From contig JACIXH010000003.1 of NCBI GenBank assembly GCA_014360565.1, positions 1 to 64,000 of the forward strand: a stretch of DNA of 64,000 nucleotides. The letters are read 5' to 3'. This document shows positions 1-8,956 of this stretch, piece after piece; position 1 is the stretch's first letter, and each line of letters opens with the position of its first letter. The notes beneath the pieces were generated by a model. It had not been told where the DNA came from and made no database searches. It saw nothing but the letters and a program-made list of their open reading frames with translations. Source of the stretch: Nocardia sp. (lineage in GTDB: Bacteria; Actinomycetota; Actinomycetes; Mycobacteriales; Mycobacteriaceae). A program made the translations under genes and the position numbers.

Positions 1-322
1 AGATCGATCCCCAGCACGGGTAGTCGACTGTTTTCGATGTCGGAACGGGCCAGCGTGGACCACTTTGTCTCGATTCAGTTGTCACTCGGCATCTTCTGCA
101 ACCACCTGTTTCCGGAGACGGCGAGTCTCACATCGCTGTCATTAGTCTCAGAGCGGGTGTCATCCGACAACCTCGATAATGGCTCGTGCATCCGCAATGA
201 CCAGCCGCGCTCGCAGACGCGCCTATCTGCCGGAGACAGACCTCCCGGTGGGTGGACGCTGACCCGTCCGACGCGTGCGAGAACTTCTACTGTGCGCAGC
301 ATCACAGCGGATGGGAGTTCTC
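1..322. other. Upstream region without a convincing gene
   Basis: I see no protein-like reading frame here. The short open frames on both strands lack domain-like sequence and a ribosome binding site. The stretch probably contains the end of an upstream intergenic region and the promoter and leader of the flavoprotein gene at 323. The only structured element noticed is the CRP-like dyad at 291-306. Confidence 0.5.
291..306. promoter_or_regulatory. CRP-like dyad upstream of flavoprotein gene
   Basis: The 16-mer TGTGCGCAGCATCACA fits the CRP-family consensus TGTGA-N6-TCACA with one mismatch (C for A in the left half). It lies 16 bases before the ATG at 323, so binding here would more likely block than activate. 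The same variant half-site, TGTGC-N6-TCACA, recurs before nuoA at 36155. Single-mismatch sites also occur by chance, so this is tentative. Confidence 0.3.
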
Positions 323-1807
323 ATGAACACACATAATTCGGTGTCGCCGGTCGATGCGGGCGACGTGGACCAGGTCGATTACGAGACCGATGTTCTGATC
401 GTCGGATACGGGTGTGCGGGTGCGGCCGCGGCGCTCGAGGCGTCGGCCGCCGGTGCCGAGGTGATCGTTCTGGAGAAGCTGAGTGGCGGCGGTGGGTCCT
501 CCGCGCTGTCGGGTGGCGAGATGTACCTCGGCGGCGGCACCGAGATCCAGCGGGCATGCGGGTTCGAGGACACCGCACACGATATGGAGGCCTTTTTGCT
601 GGCCGCCCTCGGACCGGATGCCGATCAGGAGAAGGTCGGCCTCTACAGCAGGCAGAGCGCTCACCACTACCAGTGGCTGGTAGACCACGGCGTTCCGTTC
701 AAGCCCTCGCTGTGGGACTCCCCCACCTGGGTCCCGCCCACCGACGACGGTCTGATGTGGATGGGCGAAAACGCTTGGCCTTTCGCCGATCTCGCACAGC
801 CGTCGCCACGTGGACACCGGGTCACCTCCGACGGTTTCGGCGGAAAGGTGCTGATGCAGAAGCTGGCCGAGGCCGTTGCCGCCACCAGTGTCGCGGTGCA
901 CACCGACACCAACGCGGTCCGCCTCGTCATCGAAGCCGGGCGCGTGGTCGGTGTTGTCGCCAAGCAGTACGGCCGGCACTACACCTACCGCGCTCGGCGT
1001 GGCGTCGTCCTGACCACGGGCGGATTCGCCGACAACGCCGCGATGGTGGCCCAGCACGCACCGCAACTGGTCGGGCTCGGCGTCAACAGCGACGGCGGTG
1101 ACGACGGGCGCGGCATCGTGATGGCGCAGGCCGCGGGCGCCGCGGTGCGGCACATGTCCGCCGCGCAGGTCGGCATCTCGTTGATCCCGGGAATGATGGT
1201 GCGCGGCATGATCGTCGACGCCCTCGGCAGACGCTTCATCAACGAGGACGTCTACCCCGGGCTCGTCGGCCAGGCCGCCTTGTTCAAACACGGCCTGAAG
1301 GTATGGGTGATCCTGGACGAACAGGCCTACGAGGAAGTGCCCGAGAACGAACGGTGGGGCGTACAACCGCATTTCGTGGCCGAGACCCTCGACGACCTCG
1401 AACAGCAGATCGGCATGCCCCCCGGCGCGCTGCAGACGACGGTCACCGAATACAACCGCCACGCGGCGGAAGGACAGGACCCCTATTTCCACAAGGCGGC
1501 GCAGTGGTTGCGCCCGTTGCGCTCCCCCTTCGCGGCGATCGATGTCCAGCGCGGCATCGCCCCGCCCGAATACGGCGAAGCGGGCCGCGGCGGAGCCGAG
1601 GTCTTCACCATCGGCGGACTGCACACCACCGTCGACGGTCACGTCCTCGACCTGGACGGCGAGCCGATCGCCGGTCTGTTCGCCGCGGGCAGAGCGGCCT
1701 TGGGCCTGCACTCGTGGGGCTACATCAGCGGCACGTCGCTCGGTGACGGCACCTTCTTCGGCCGCCGAGCCGGCGTCGCCGCGGCCGCGGACACCGCTGC
1801 GTCCTGA
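323..1807 (+). CDS. FAD-dependent oxidoreductase, KstD/fumarate reductase flavoprotein family
   Basis: Predicted 494-residue flavoprotein. An N-terminal dinucleotide fold reads DVLIVGYGCAG (GxGxxG at residues 28-33), with the ribose-binding acidic residue at the end of strand 2 (VLEK, Glu51). A GGFADN segment is central, and the C-terminal FAD loop ends in GTSLGDGTFFGRRAG. This layout is typical of fumarate reductase/succinate dehydrogenase-like and 3-ketosteroid delta-1-dehydrogenase flavoproteins, which add or remove hydrogens across a C-C bond next to a carbonyl. The C-terminal motif differs from classic KstD, so the substrate is open. I chose ATG 323 because GGGAG lies 5 bases upstream; ATG 311 and ATG 275 lack this. 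The next gene is a broken acyl-CoA ligase, which fits a catabolic setting. Confidence 0.8.
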   Translation: MNTHNSVSPVDAGDVDQVDYETDVLIVGYGCAGAAAALEASAAGAEVIVLEKLSGGGGSSALSGGEMYLGGGTEIQRACGFEDTAHDMEAFLLAALGPDADQEKVGLYSRQSAHHYQWLVDHGVPFKPSLWDSPTWVPPTDDGLMWMGENAWPFADLAQPSPRGHRVTSDGFGGKVLMQKLAEAVAATSVAVHTDTNAVRLVIEAGRVVGVVAKQYGRHYTYRARRGVVLTTGGFADNAAMVAQHAPQLVGLGVNSDGGDDGRGIVMAQAAGAAVRHMSAAQVGISLIPGMMVRGMIVDALGRRFINEDVYPGLVGQAALFKHGLKVWVILDEQAYEEVPENERWGVQPHFVAETLDDLEQQIGMPPGALQTTVTEYNRHAAEGQDPYFHKAAQWLRPLRSPFAAIDVQRGIAPPEYGEAGRGGAEVFTIGGLHTTVDGHVLDLDGEPIAGLFAAGRAALGLHSWGYISGTSLGDGTFFGRRAGVAAAADTAAS

Positions 1808-1838
1808 GCCGACCACGAACCGTCCCCCAAGGAGTCTC

Positions 1839-2168
1839 ATGGCGATCATCGATCCGAACCGTGATGGCCGCTGTCGAGGTGGCCGATCCGGCGGGCTTCG
1901 ATGTCGAGGCTTCACGGAATTTCTCTGTGCTCAGCCCGATCTCGGTAGCAAGGGTATGCCCCGGCTGTTGCGGGTCTCGGCGGACCTGCCGGTGACCGGG
2001 TCGAACAAGGTGCTCAAACGCGCGCTGCGGGAACAGGCTTGGCGGACCGACGAACCGGTTTTTCGGTGGGTGGGGTGCGGTCGTGCGCAGTACCGTCGGA
2101 TGACCGAGGCGGATCGGCGGGAATGGGAGTCGGAGTTCGCGGCGCACGGCAGAGCGCGTTTGCTGTGA
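1839..2168 (+). pseudogene. Acyl-CoA ligase (FadD-like) remnant, internally deleted and frameshifted
   Basis: A good start exists (AAGGAG at 1829-1834, ATG 1839, MAIIDPNR), but what follows is only the C-terminal end of an acyl-CoA synthetase. From about 1914 the frame reads FTEFLCAQPDLGSKG, then LPVTGSNKVLKRALR, the A10-like catalytic-lysine region of fatty-acyl-CoA ligases, and ends in AAHGRARLL. Just upstream the matching sequence continues in another frame (VMAAVEVADPAGFDVEA from 1861), so one base is missing near 1912. The simplest history is a deletion joining the start of the gene to its 3' end, plus a frameshift. The AMP-binding core is absent, so no ligase activity is expected. Confidence 0.75.
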
Positions 2169-2188
2169 TCAGCGGTGTCCGGGTTCGA

Positions 2189-2863
2189 TCAGGTCAGTAG
2201 GCGGAGCAAACCGCCTGCCAGGTAGACGACCTGGTCGTCGAAGAAGCGGACCAGGTCGTCGGCGCTGGGGACCGCGCCGCGGCGGTGGTTCCATTCCTCT
2301 GCTCTGCTCAGTGCTTGGAGGAAGACCATGAGCGCGATCGCCCATCGCTGCTCGAGCAGGGTCTGGTCGGTGTCGGGAAAAGCGCGACGGACCTGGTGCA
2401 GCAGGAGCGGGCGTAGGTCCTGTTCGGCGGCGGCCAGGGCCGGGTGGTTGTGGGCCGACATCTGGGCGACGATATTGATCCAGCGCATGCCGCGAGTGCG
2501 ATGGCGTGACAGCAGTTCCCGGTACGGGTCGGTGACGGCGGCGACGAGCTCGTCGACTGTCGGGGCGTGCTCGCGATCGGCGAGTGCTCGCGTGTTGGCG
2601 CGAATACGGTCGCGCACACCGGCTCCGAGGTCGAGGAGTACAGCGGCAAGCAGGTCGTCTTTGGTGCCGAAGTGGTAGTTGACGGAGGCAGGCCCGAGCC
2701 CCGCGGCGGCGTTGACCGCACGCACCGAGACGGCGCCGACGCCCTGGGTCGCGAAGAGCCGTTCGGCGGTTTTCACCAAACGGGTACGGGTGGCGTCTCC
2801 TTGGCGGTTGGCGGCAGGGGTGGCGGGGTTCGTGTCGATCGCGCCTGTCACAGCGTCTGCCAC
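2189..2863 (-). CDS. TetR family transcriptional regulator
   Basis: 224-residue TetR-type repressor. After a disordered N-terminus, the DNA-binding domain reads RTRLVKTAERLFATQG, then VSVRAVNAAAGLGPASVNYHF, the helix-turn-helix with the YHF motif. The rest is a helical ligand-binding domain of unknown specificity. The apparent start is GTG at 2863, inside the end of the 106-residue gene upstream (16-base overlap), so the two are probably one transcript. The promoter region at 3169-3399 carries two copies of the dyad TGGATCA-N2-TGATCCA, the likely operators. They lie between this operon and the divergent luciferase-like gene, which is the natural regulatory target. The inducer is unknown. Confidence 0.85.
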   Translation of the reverse strand: MADAVTGAIDTNPATPAANRQGDATRTRLVKTAERLFATQGVGAVSVRAVNAAAGLGPASVNYHFGTKDDLLAAVLLDLGAGVRDRIRANTRALADREHAPTVDELVAAVTDPYRELLSRHRTRGMRWINIVAQMSAHNHPALAAAEQDLRPLLLHQVRRAFPDTDQTLLEQRWAIALMVFLQALSRAEEWNHRRGAVPSADDLVRFFDDQVVYLAGGLLRLLT

Positions 2864-3168
2864 CGGCAGTGCGCGCGCACGTTCAGGCCGGACTCGTCGA
2901 ACCAGTGCTGGGCCAGGGCGTAGTCGAGCATGGTGGTGAATCGTTCCCGCCAGGTCAGGTCGGCGCCGAAGTGCTCGCCGAGTTCGTCTTCGAGGCGTTG
3001 GGTGCGCAGCCAGACGTGGGTGCCGTCGAACTCTCCCCAGCCGATGAGTACATCCTGGAGCCGAACTGTCTGCGGCGTCGCGCGGATGAGTACCGACAGT
3101 GAGTCGAAGTCGGTGGATTCGGCGAGCGTGACCGGGGGTTCCCTTCGCGGATCGATGTCGAGAAACAT
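2848..3168 (-). CDS. Conserved-looking small protein of unknown function
   Basis: 106 residues, acidic, no membrane segment or signal peptide. I do not recognise the family. The start is well supported: AGGAG sits 6-7 bases before ATG 3168. The sequence is rich in Trp and charged residues (GWGEFDGTHVWLRTQRLEDELGEH is its central part) and looks like a compact soluble fold. It is first in a two-gene unit with the TetR regulator, overlapping it by 16 bases, and is transcribed away from the luciferase-like gene. It may be a small partner of the oxidoreductases or of the regulator, but nothing in the sequence shows this. Confidence 0.65.
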   Translation of the reverse strand: MFLDIDPRREPPVTLAESTDFDSLSVLIRATPQTVRLQDVLIGWGEFDGTHVWLRTQRLEDELGEHFGADLTWRERFTTMLDYALAQHWFDESGLNVRAHCRWQTL

Positions 3169-3210
3169 GCTCGCACTCCTAGGGAATCAGCGGCTGTGCC
3201 CGCCGGAAGA

Positions 3211-3228
3211 TTGGATCAGCTGATCCAA
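3211..3228. promoter_or_regulatory. Palindromic operator, copy 1 (TGGATCA-N2-TGATCCA)
   Basis: TTGGATCAGCTGATCCAA is a perfect 18-base palindrome, 43 bases upstream of the start of the 106-residue gene. It shares the core TGGATCA-N2-TGATCCA with the second site at 3320. It is the likely binding site of the TetR protein encoded at 2189-2863. Confidence 0.75.
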
Positions 3229-3319
3229 TGATCGGGCCATGACACGGGCAATGTCAACCGTGCGAGTGGCTGTTCATGCGGCGAATTGCCGTATCTCCCG
3301 CTGAACGGGATGAGCAGTT

Positions 3320-3337
3320 CTGGATCACTTGATCCAG
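3320..3337. promoter_or_regulatory. Palindromic operator, copy 2 (TGGATCA-N2-TGATCCA)
   Basis: CTGGATCACTTGATCCAG has perfect 8-base arms around CT and lies 63 bases upstream of the luciferase-like start at 3400. With copy 1, about 109 bases away centre to centre, it brackets the divergent promoter. This is a usual layout for a TetR protein controlling itself and its neighbour. Confidence 0.75.
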
Positions 3338-3399
3338 GTCGAAGCTGGGGGCAACGCCGTGAGCCCGCTCACAGCACCGTTTCGACGAGGAGACGCACC

Positions 3400-4584
3400 A
3401 TGTGGAGCCCCAGTTCGATCAGATTCGGCGCCTTTCTGGCCCCTTATCACCCGCTCGACGCCGACCCAGCACTGCAGCTGCGTCGCGACATCGACCTGAT
3501 GGAGCATCTCGACCATCTCGGTTTCGACGAGGCGTGGATGGGTGAACACCATTCGACCGGCGCCGAGATCGTGCCCGCCCCTGACCTGTTCATCGCCGCC
3601 GCGGCCGAACGCACCCACCGCATCCGATTCGGCACCGGTGTGGTGTCGCTGCCCTACCACCATCCACTGGTCACCGTCGACCGCATCACCCAACTCGACC
3701 TGCAGACCCGCGGCCGGGTCATCTTCGGGACCGGACCGGGCAAGATTCCCCTCGACGCCCACATGATGGGCATCAACCCTTCCGACCAGCGGCGCAGGCA
3801 AGGCGAAGCCCTGGAGGCGATTCTGCGCCTGCTGCGCGGCGAGGTCGTCGACATGCAGACCGACTGGTTCACGCTGCGCGATGCCCGGGCTCAGCTGCCC
3901 ACCTACGATCCGGCAGGCATCGAGATGGCCACCGCGTCCACCATCTCACCGAACGGATCGGTACTGGCGGGCACGCACGGACTGTCGCTGCTGTCGCTGG
4001 CGGCCGGTTCACCGACGGGTTTCGCAGCGCTGGACCGCAATTGGGGCGTCTACGACAAGACCTGCACCGAGCACGGCCATGTCGCCGATCGCGCGAACTG
4101 GCGTCTGGTCACGCCCATCTTCCTGGCCGAAACGCGTGCCGAGGCCGAGCGGGCGGTGTCGCGACGAATCGGGTCGATGGCGGCCTATGTCAACCGCCAG
4201 ACCGGGCAACAGCCGGACTGGGCGCAGAGTTCGCACGGCATCGTCGAGCAGTGGCGCAACGACACACTGGGGGAATTCGGGCAGGCCGTCATCGGCACTC
4301 CGGATGAGGCGATCGCGCAGATCCAGCGGTTGATCGACAAGACCGGAGGTTTCGGCACGCTGCTGATCCTGCATGTGGACATGGCCGATTGGGAGGACAC
4401 CAAGCGCAGCTACGAACTGTTCGCCTCCGAGGTCGTGCCGCATTTCAAGAATCGCAATGCCGGACGTGAGGCCAGCCTCCAGTTCGCCGAGGACCACCGC
4501 GAGTTGCTGATCGGGCAGCTGGTCACCGCGATCACCAAGGCCAACACCGACTACTACGGCATCGATGCCGTGACGGGAGCATGA
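3400..4584 (+). CDS. LLM class (bacterial luciferase-like) flavin-dependent oxidoreductase
   Basis: 394-residue member of the bacterial luciferase/alkanal monooxygenase fold. It starts IRFGAFLAPYHPLDADP, then DEAWMGEHH (typical of luciferase-like alpha subunits), then the conserved barrel segments FGTGVVSLPYHHP and GRVIFGTGPG. Length and motifs fit FMN-dependent monooxygenases that use FMNH2 from a separate reductase. The substrate cannot be told from sequence. ATG 3400 is preferred over upstream frames because GAGGAG ends 7 bases before it. The stop overlaps the next gene's ATG by 4 bases, so it is coupled to the alcohol dehydrogenase. Probably repressed by the divergent TetR protein through the two TGGATCA dyads. 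Confidence 0.85.
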   Translation: MWSPSSIRFGAFLAPYHPLDADPALQLRRDIDLMEHLDHLGFDEAWMGEHHSTGAEIVPAPDLFIAAAAERTHRIRFGTGVVSLPYHHPLVTVDRITQLDLQTRGRVIFGTGPGKIPLDAHMMGINPSDQRRRQGEALEAILRLLRGEVVDMQTDWFTLRDARAQLPTYDPAGIEMATASTISPNGSVLAGTHGLSLLSLAAGSPTGFAALDRNWGVYDKTCTEHGHVADRANWRLVTPIFLAETRAEAERAVSRRIGSMAAYVNRQTGQQPDWAQSSHGIVEQWRNDTLGEFGQAVIGTPDEAIAQIQRLIDKTGGFGTLLILHVDMADWEDTKRSYELFASEVVPHFKNRNAGREASLQFAEDHRELLIGQLVTAITKANTDYYGIDAVTGA

Positions 4585-5663
4585 GCATGCGCGCTGTGCG
4601 ATTCCTCGATGGCGAGTTCACCGTCGGCGAGGTACCGGAACTGCCCGCGGCCGGGCCCGGCCAGGTTCGGATCGCGGTGGCCGCCTGCGGCATCTGCGGC
4701 AGTGACCTGTCGGTGTCCAAGGATGCCTGCCGGTTCGTCGAAGTCGCCGAAGCGGGTGGTTACCCGCTGGCCGCCTTCGACACCGAACGGCCGGTGGTGC
4801 TCGGGCACGAGTACGCCGGAGTGGTCACCGAAGTCGGTGCCGGGGTCACCGATTTCGTGGTGGGCGACCGGGTGGCGGGTATCGGCCTGGCCACCGAGGC
4901 CGACACCGGCATCCCGACGATCATCGGCTACTCCAACACCTATCACGGGGCGTTCGGCGAGGCGATCGTCGTCGATGCCTTATGGGTGCGCAAAGTCCCC
5001 GACGGCCTACGGCTGGACCATGCCACCCTTGCCGAGCCGCTGCACGTGGGTGAGATGCATGTCCAGCAGTCGGGGCTCACTGCCGCGGACTCGGCGCTCG
5101 TGATCGGTTGCGGCACCATCGGTTTGGGTGCCATCGTCGCGGCAAAGGCGCGCGGTGCGAAGACGGTGATCGCCTCCGAGCCCTCGCCCCGGCGGCGGGA
5201 GCTGGCCGCGCTGATGGGTGCCGACATCGTCGTCGATCCGACGGTGCGCAATCCGATCGAGGTGTGGAACGCACTGGTCGCCGACGGGAACTCCGTCGTC
5301 GGTGCGGCGGCGGACGGGATCCTCATCGCCTACGAGTGCAGTGGGCGCGCCGGTATTCTGAACGAGCTCACCCATCAGATGCCGTTCAATTCGCGCATCC
5401 AGGTGCTCGCCGCCGGATTCGCGGCCGAGACCATCACCCCGGTCGTGCCCCAATTCCGGCGCATCGCCGTCAATTTCGGTCACGGGCCCTACCAGGACGC
5501 CTATGACATCACGCTGCGCCGATTGGCGTCCGGGTCGATCGACGCGGAGGCGATCATCACCGGGCGTGTGGACCTCGACGGTGTCGCTGACGCGTTCGCG
5601 GCTCTGCGCGCCCCACAGGAACACGTGAAGATCATCGTCCGGCCCGGCCCAGCGGCGCAGTGA
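4581..5663 (+). CDS. Zinc-binding alcohol dehydrogenase family protein
   Basis: 360-residue medium-chain dehydrogenase. Catalytic zinc ligands are visible in CGICGSD (Cys about residue 37) and in LGHEYAGVV (His/Glu pair), with a further Glu in AEPLHVGEMH. The nucleotide-binding motif is VIGCGTIGLGAIVAAKARGA. The four closely spaced cysteines of a structural zinc lobe are absent, so this is a variant like some sugar-alcohol or butanediol-type enzymes. The start ATG overlaps the luciferase-like stop (ATGA), and a second ATG lies two codons in. The gene ends just before a strong hairpin terminator at 5681. It presumably oxidises or reduces an alcohol/ketone in the same pathway as the monooxygenase. 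Confidence 0.85.
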   Translation: MSMRAVRFLDGEFTVGEVPELPAAGPGQVRIAVAACGICGSDLSVSKDACRFVEVAEAGGYPLAAFDTERPVVLGHEYAGVVTEVGAGVTDFVVGDRVAGIGLATEADTGIPTIIGYSNTYHGAFGEAIVVDALWVRKVPDGLRLDHATLAEPLHVGEMHVQQSGLTAADSALVIGCGTIGLGAIVAAKARGAKTVIASEPSPRRRELAALMGADIVVDPTVRNPIEVWNALVADGNSVVGAAADGILIAYECSGRAGILNELTHQMPFNSRIQVLAAGFAAETITPVVPQFRRIAVNFGHGPYQDAYDITLRRLASGSIDAEAIITGRVDLDGVADAFAALRAPQEHVKIIVRPGPAAQ

Positions 5664-5680
5664 CGCTGGGCCGCACCTGC

Positions 5681-5715
5681 CGTCCGTGGCTCCCGTGCAC
5701 CGGGAGCCACGGACG
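5681..5715. terminator. Bidirectional hairpin terminator
   Basis: Perfect 15-base stem (CGTCCGTGGCTCCCG and its complement) around a 5-base TGCAC loop. It lies between the convergent ends of the alcohol dehydrogenase (5663) and the SDR gene (5722). No U-tract follows on either strand, as is common for high-GC actinobacteria. Confidence 0.85.
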
Positions 5716-5721
5716 CGGCGA

Positions 5722-6725
<1,004 letters not shown>

Positions 6726-6733
6726 GTCCACTC

Positions 6734-7225
6734 CTACTGGGTGATTCGGGCGTCATCGAGCGGGCGGGTGATCGCCCATGTCTGGTGGAATGCGCACGAG
6801 GCGATCTTCCAGGTGCCCTCTTCCACGCGGTATTCGTCGGCGTACTCGCCGGTCGCGACGGTTTCGGTCTGCTCGATCAGGTTGACCTGGCGAAAGCGCA
6901 GCGTCCACCGGCCACTCGCCGTGCCGTCCTCGCGCACGGTGATGTCGGGGTGTACGCCGTGATGCATGTCGAGGATCGCGTTCTTGCCGTCCACCTGTTG
7001 CAGCGCGATCGAGGAGAAGACCGCGGCCATACCGTCGGCGTCGGTCGCGCCGAGACTGCCGTAGTCCAGCGCCGAGCCGACCGCGACGAAGCAGTCGCGG
7101 AAGCCGACCGGGTCTTTGGCGTCGCAAGCGCGGAAGTAGCGGTGTTTGAGCGCGGTGATCGACTCGATCGCGGCCGACCGGGCGAGCTGTCTTGCCAGGT
7201 CGTCGGGTTGTGCTGTTGCGGGCAT
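6734..7225 (-). CDS. NTF2-like (SnoaL-like) fold protein
   Basis: 163-residue protein of the cone-shaped NTF2-like fold. It shows the typical entry helix AIESITALKHRYFRACDAKDPVGFRDCFV, a histidine pair in MHHGVHPDI, then strands ending with WKIASCAFHQTWAI. Relatives include scytalone dehydratase-, ketosteroid isomerase- and SnoaL-like enzymes as well as non-enzymatic binders. Its pairing with an SDR suggests a dehydratase/isomerase role in a catabolic pathway (inference). ATG 7225 is preceded by AAGGGAG 5 bases away. It is first in the operon running left. A TGTGC-N5-GCACA palindrome about 215 bases upstream suggests control by the PucR-type regulator next door. Confidence 0.8.
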   Translation of the reverse strand: MPATAQPDDLARQLARSAAIESITALKHRYFRACDAKDPVGFRDCFVAVGSALDYGSLGATDADGMAAVFSSIALQQVDGKNAILDMHHGVHPDITVREDGTASGRWTLRFRQVNLIEQTETVATGEYADEYRVEEGTWKIASCAFHQTWAITRPLDDARITQ

Positions 7226-7439
7226 GGAGCTCCCTTGGTCGAGTCGGCAGAACGGTCGGCGAGAACACCGCGACGTCGATGCGGCACTGGTCTCGCAGCC
7301 GACACCGTACGACCGTGACTGTGTCGTTCTTCGCCTGTGCTCCCGCTCATCGGGAACGCCGATCCGGCTGCGTGACACGGCATACGGCGATTGCGGACCG
7401 GCACCCCGTCATCGGGAGGGGTCGCCGTTCACCACCAGC

Positions 7440-7454
7440 TGTGCGAATCGCACA
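7440..7454. promoter_or_regulatory. Palindrome TGTGCGA-A-TCGCACA, candidate PucR-type operator
   Basis: Perfect 15-base palindrome about 215 bases upstream of the NTF2-like/SDR operon and 13 bases beyond the stop of the PucR-type gene. Its TGTGC-N5-GCACA form is repeated at 8733-8747 in the PucR/NRPS divergent promoter. A shared dyad flanking the regulator gene on both sides suggests one regulator controls both units. Confidence 0.6.
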
Positions 7455-7466
7455 AACCGCCCGGAC

Positions 7467-8693
7467 TCAGATTGTCCGAGTCAGGACGTGACGGTTCCAG
7501 CGGCAGACGCCCAGCGCGAAGCGCAGTCGGAAGGTGTCGGTGTCGACGGCGATGCCGTAACGGCCGGTGACCTGCTGGATGCGGTACTGGACGGTGTTGC
7601 GGTGGACGTCGAGGACGCGGGCGGTGCGCGAGAAGCTGGCGCCTTCGGCGAGAAAGACGTCGAGGGTGTTGCGCAGGAGCTCGGCCTTGGCGCCGTCGCT
7701 TGCCAGCGGGCCGAGAACCCGGTGGACGAGCCCGGCGAGTTCGACGGGATCGTCGGACAGCAGCGCGAACGGTGCGACCGTGTCGTAGTCGAGGACGGTG
7801 GGTGCGGTCTCCCCCGCCGAGATGGCCAGCGCTTTGGCGCGGGCCGCGCTGCGGGCCGTGCGCCGGAACCCGGGCAGTCCGTCGGCGACCGGGCCCAGGG
7901 CGACCCGCACCGGCAAGCCGGCGGCCGTGAGCTGGGCGGTGAGTTCCTCGGGCGGGCACGGTTGCTGGTCGGGGAACCACAGGCACATGGCCCGGTCCCC
8001 CGACGCCGCCACCAGCTCGGTGCCGCCGGTTCGCATCGCCGTGGACAGCAGCTGGCGGGCCTGCTCGAGCGCGCGCACAGCGTCGGTGCCGGTGACCGTC
8101 GTCCATACTTCGGCCGCGTGGTGGCGCCGGTCGAGCCGGTAGTCGAGCACCTCTTCGGCCGCCGCGACGTCGACGTCGTCGCTGTCGAGCAGCCGCGCGA
8201 TCCACTGCTGGCGCGCCGCTTGGCGGCTGCTGAGCCAGCGGTCCCGCTCCGCCTCGTAGATCCGTCCCATCGACGAGTTGAGCCGGTCCAGGTAGGCCCC
8301 GGCGAAGGTGAGCAGCTCGGCGATCCTGGCGGGCTGGTCGGGGCCGGGAACGGCCAGGGTGAGTCCGATCGCCGCGTCGAGGACCCGGTACTGCCCCAGC
8401 CCGTAGGCGCGCAGCAGGATCGTCAGCGGCACACCGCGCCTGGCCAGCCGTTGCGCGTAGGCGGCCGCGCCTGCGGGCGGGCTCACGGTGGCGGGGTCGA
8501 TGTTGTTGGCCAGCACGTACTGCACGGCGGCGATGTTTTCGGCGATGCTGGCCGCTCGCATCTCGGCCAGGTCGGCGGCGACGTCGTTGAGCGGAATCAT
8601 CTGCTCGGTGACCCGGATGAGGTCTTCGGTGATGGCGTCGACGTGCGGGGCGAGGGCTTGCCCCACCCAGACCAGGGATCCGTATGCCGCCAC
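7467..8693 (-). CDS. PucR/CdaR-type helix-turn-helix transcriptional regulator
   Basis: 408-residue regulator. The N-terminal half is helical and typical of actinobacterial PucR-like proteins (RMGRIYEAERDRWL-type core), and the middle is a GGDEF-like remnant region. The C-terminal HTH_30 domain is clear: LRNTLDVFLAEGASFSRTARVLDVHRNTVQYRI. It starts at GTG 8693, divergent from the NRPS. The family usually responds to a small metabolite and controls an adjacent pathway. Two TGTGC-N5-GCACA palindromes flank the gene, one in the NRPS-side promoter and one toward the NTF2-like operon, so autoregulation and control of both neighbours are likely (inference). Confidence 0.85.
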   Translation of the reverse strand: MAAYGSLVWVGQALAPHVDAITEDLIRVTEQMIPLNDVAADLAEMRAASIAENIAAVQYVLANNIDPATVSPPAGAAAYAQRLARRGVPLTILLRAYGLGQYRVLDAAIGLTLAVPGPDQPARIAELLTFAGAYLDRLNSSMGRIYEAERDRWLSSRQAARQQWIARLLDSDDVDVAAAEEVLDYRLDRRHHAAEVWTTVTGTDAVRALEQARQLLSTAMRTGGTELVAASGDRAMCLWFPDQQPCPPEELTAQLTAAGLPVRVALGPVADGLPGFRRTARSAARAKALAISAGETAPTVLDYDTVAPFALLSDDPVELAGLVHRVLGPLASDGAKAELLRNTLDVFLAEGASFSRTARVLDVHRNTVQYRIQQVTGRYGIAVDTDTFRLRFALGVCRWNRHVLTRTI

Positions 8694-8731
8694 TGCTGCG
8701 TCCGTCCGTTGAACAAAAACCGTCGACGGTA

Positions 8732-8748
8732 TTGTGCCAGCAGCACAA
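8732..8748. promoter_or_regulatory. Palindrome TTGTGC-N5-GCACAA in PucR/NRPS divergent promoter
   Basis: TTGTGC and GCACAA are exact complements separated by CAGCA. The site lies 39 bases upstream of the PucR-type start and about 210 bases before the NRPS start. It matches the dyad at 7440-7454 in arm sequence and spacing, so it is the likely binding site of the adjacent regulator. Confidence 0.6.
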
Positions 8749-8956
8749 ATTTCGGATCGATTCGGTCGTGACGCCGGTAAACAGACCGATCATGTCGTCG
8801 TGACAGCGTGACATGTGGTGTCATGGTCGCCGAACGCCCCGATATCGACTCCTTCTTGCTTGTTCGACACTGGTCCGCCCCGGTAGGCCGAATCCGACAG
8901 GGTTCGTGGGTCATCGCAGAGCTGTGGGCCGGACAGACGAAGGACGTCGTACTCGA

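Noticed and set aside
302-1915. 537-residue open frame on the minus strand across the flavoprotein gene
   Set aside because: Antisense shadow of a high-GC gene; Arg/Gly/Asp-biased sequence with no domain pattern.
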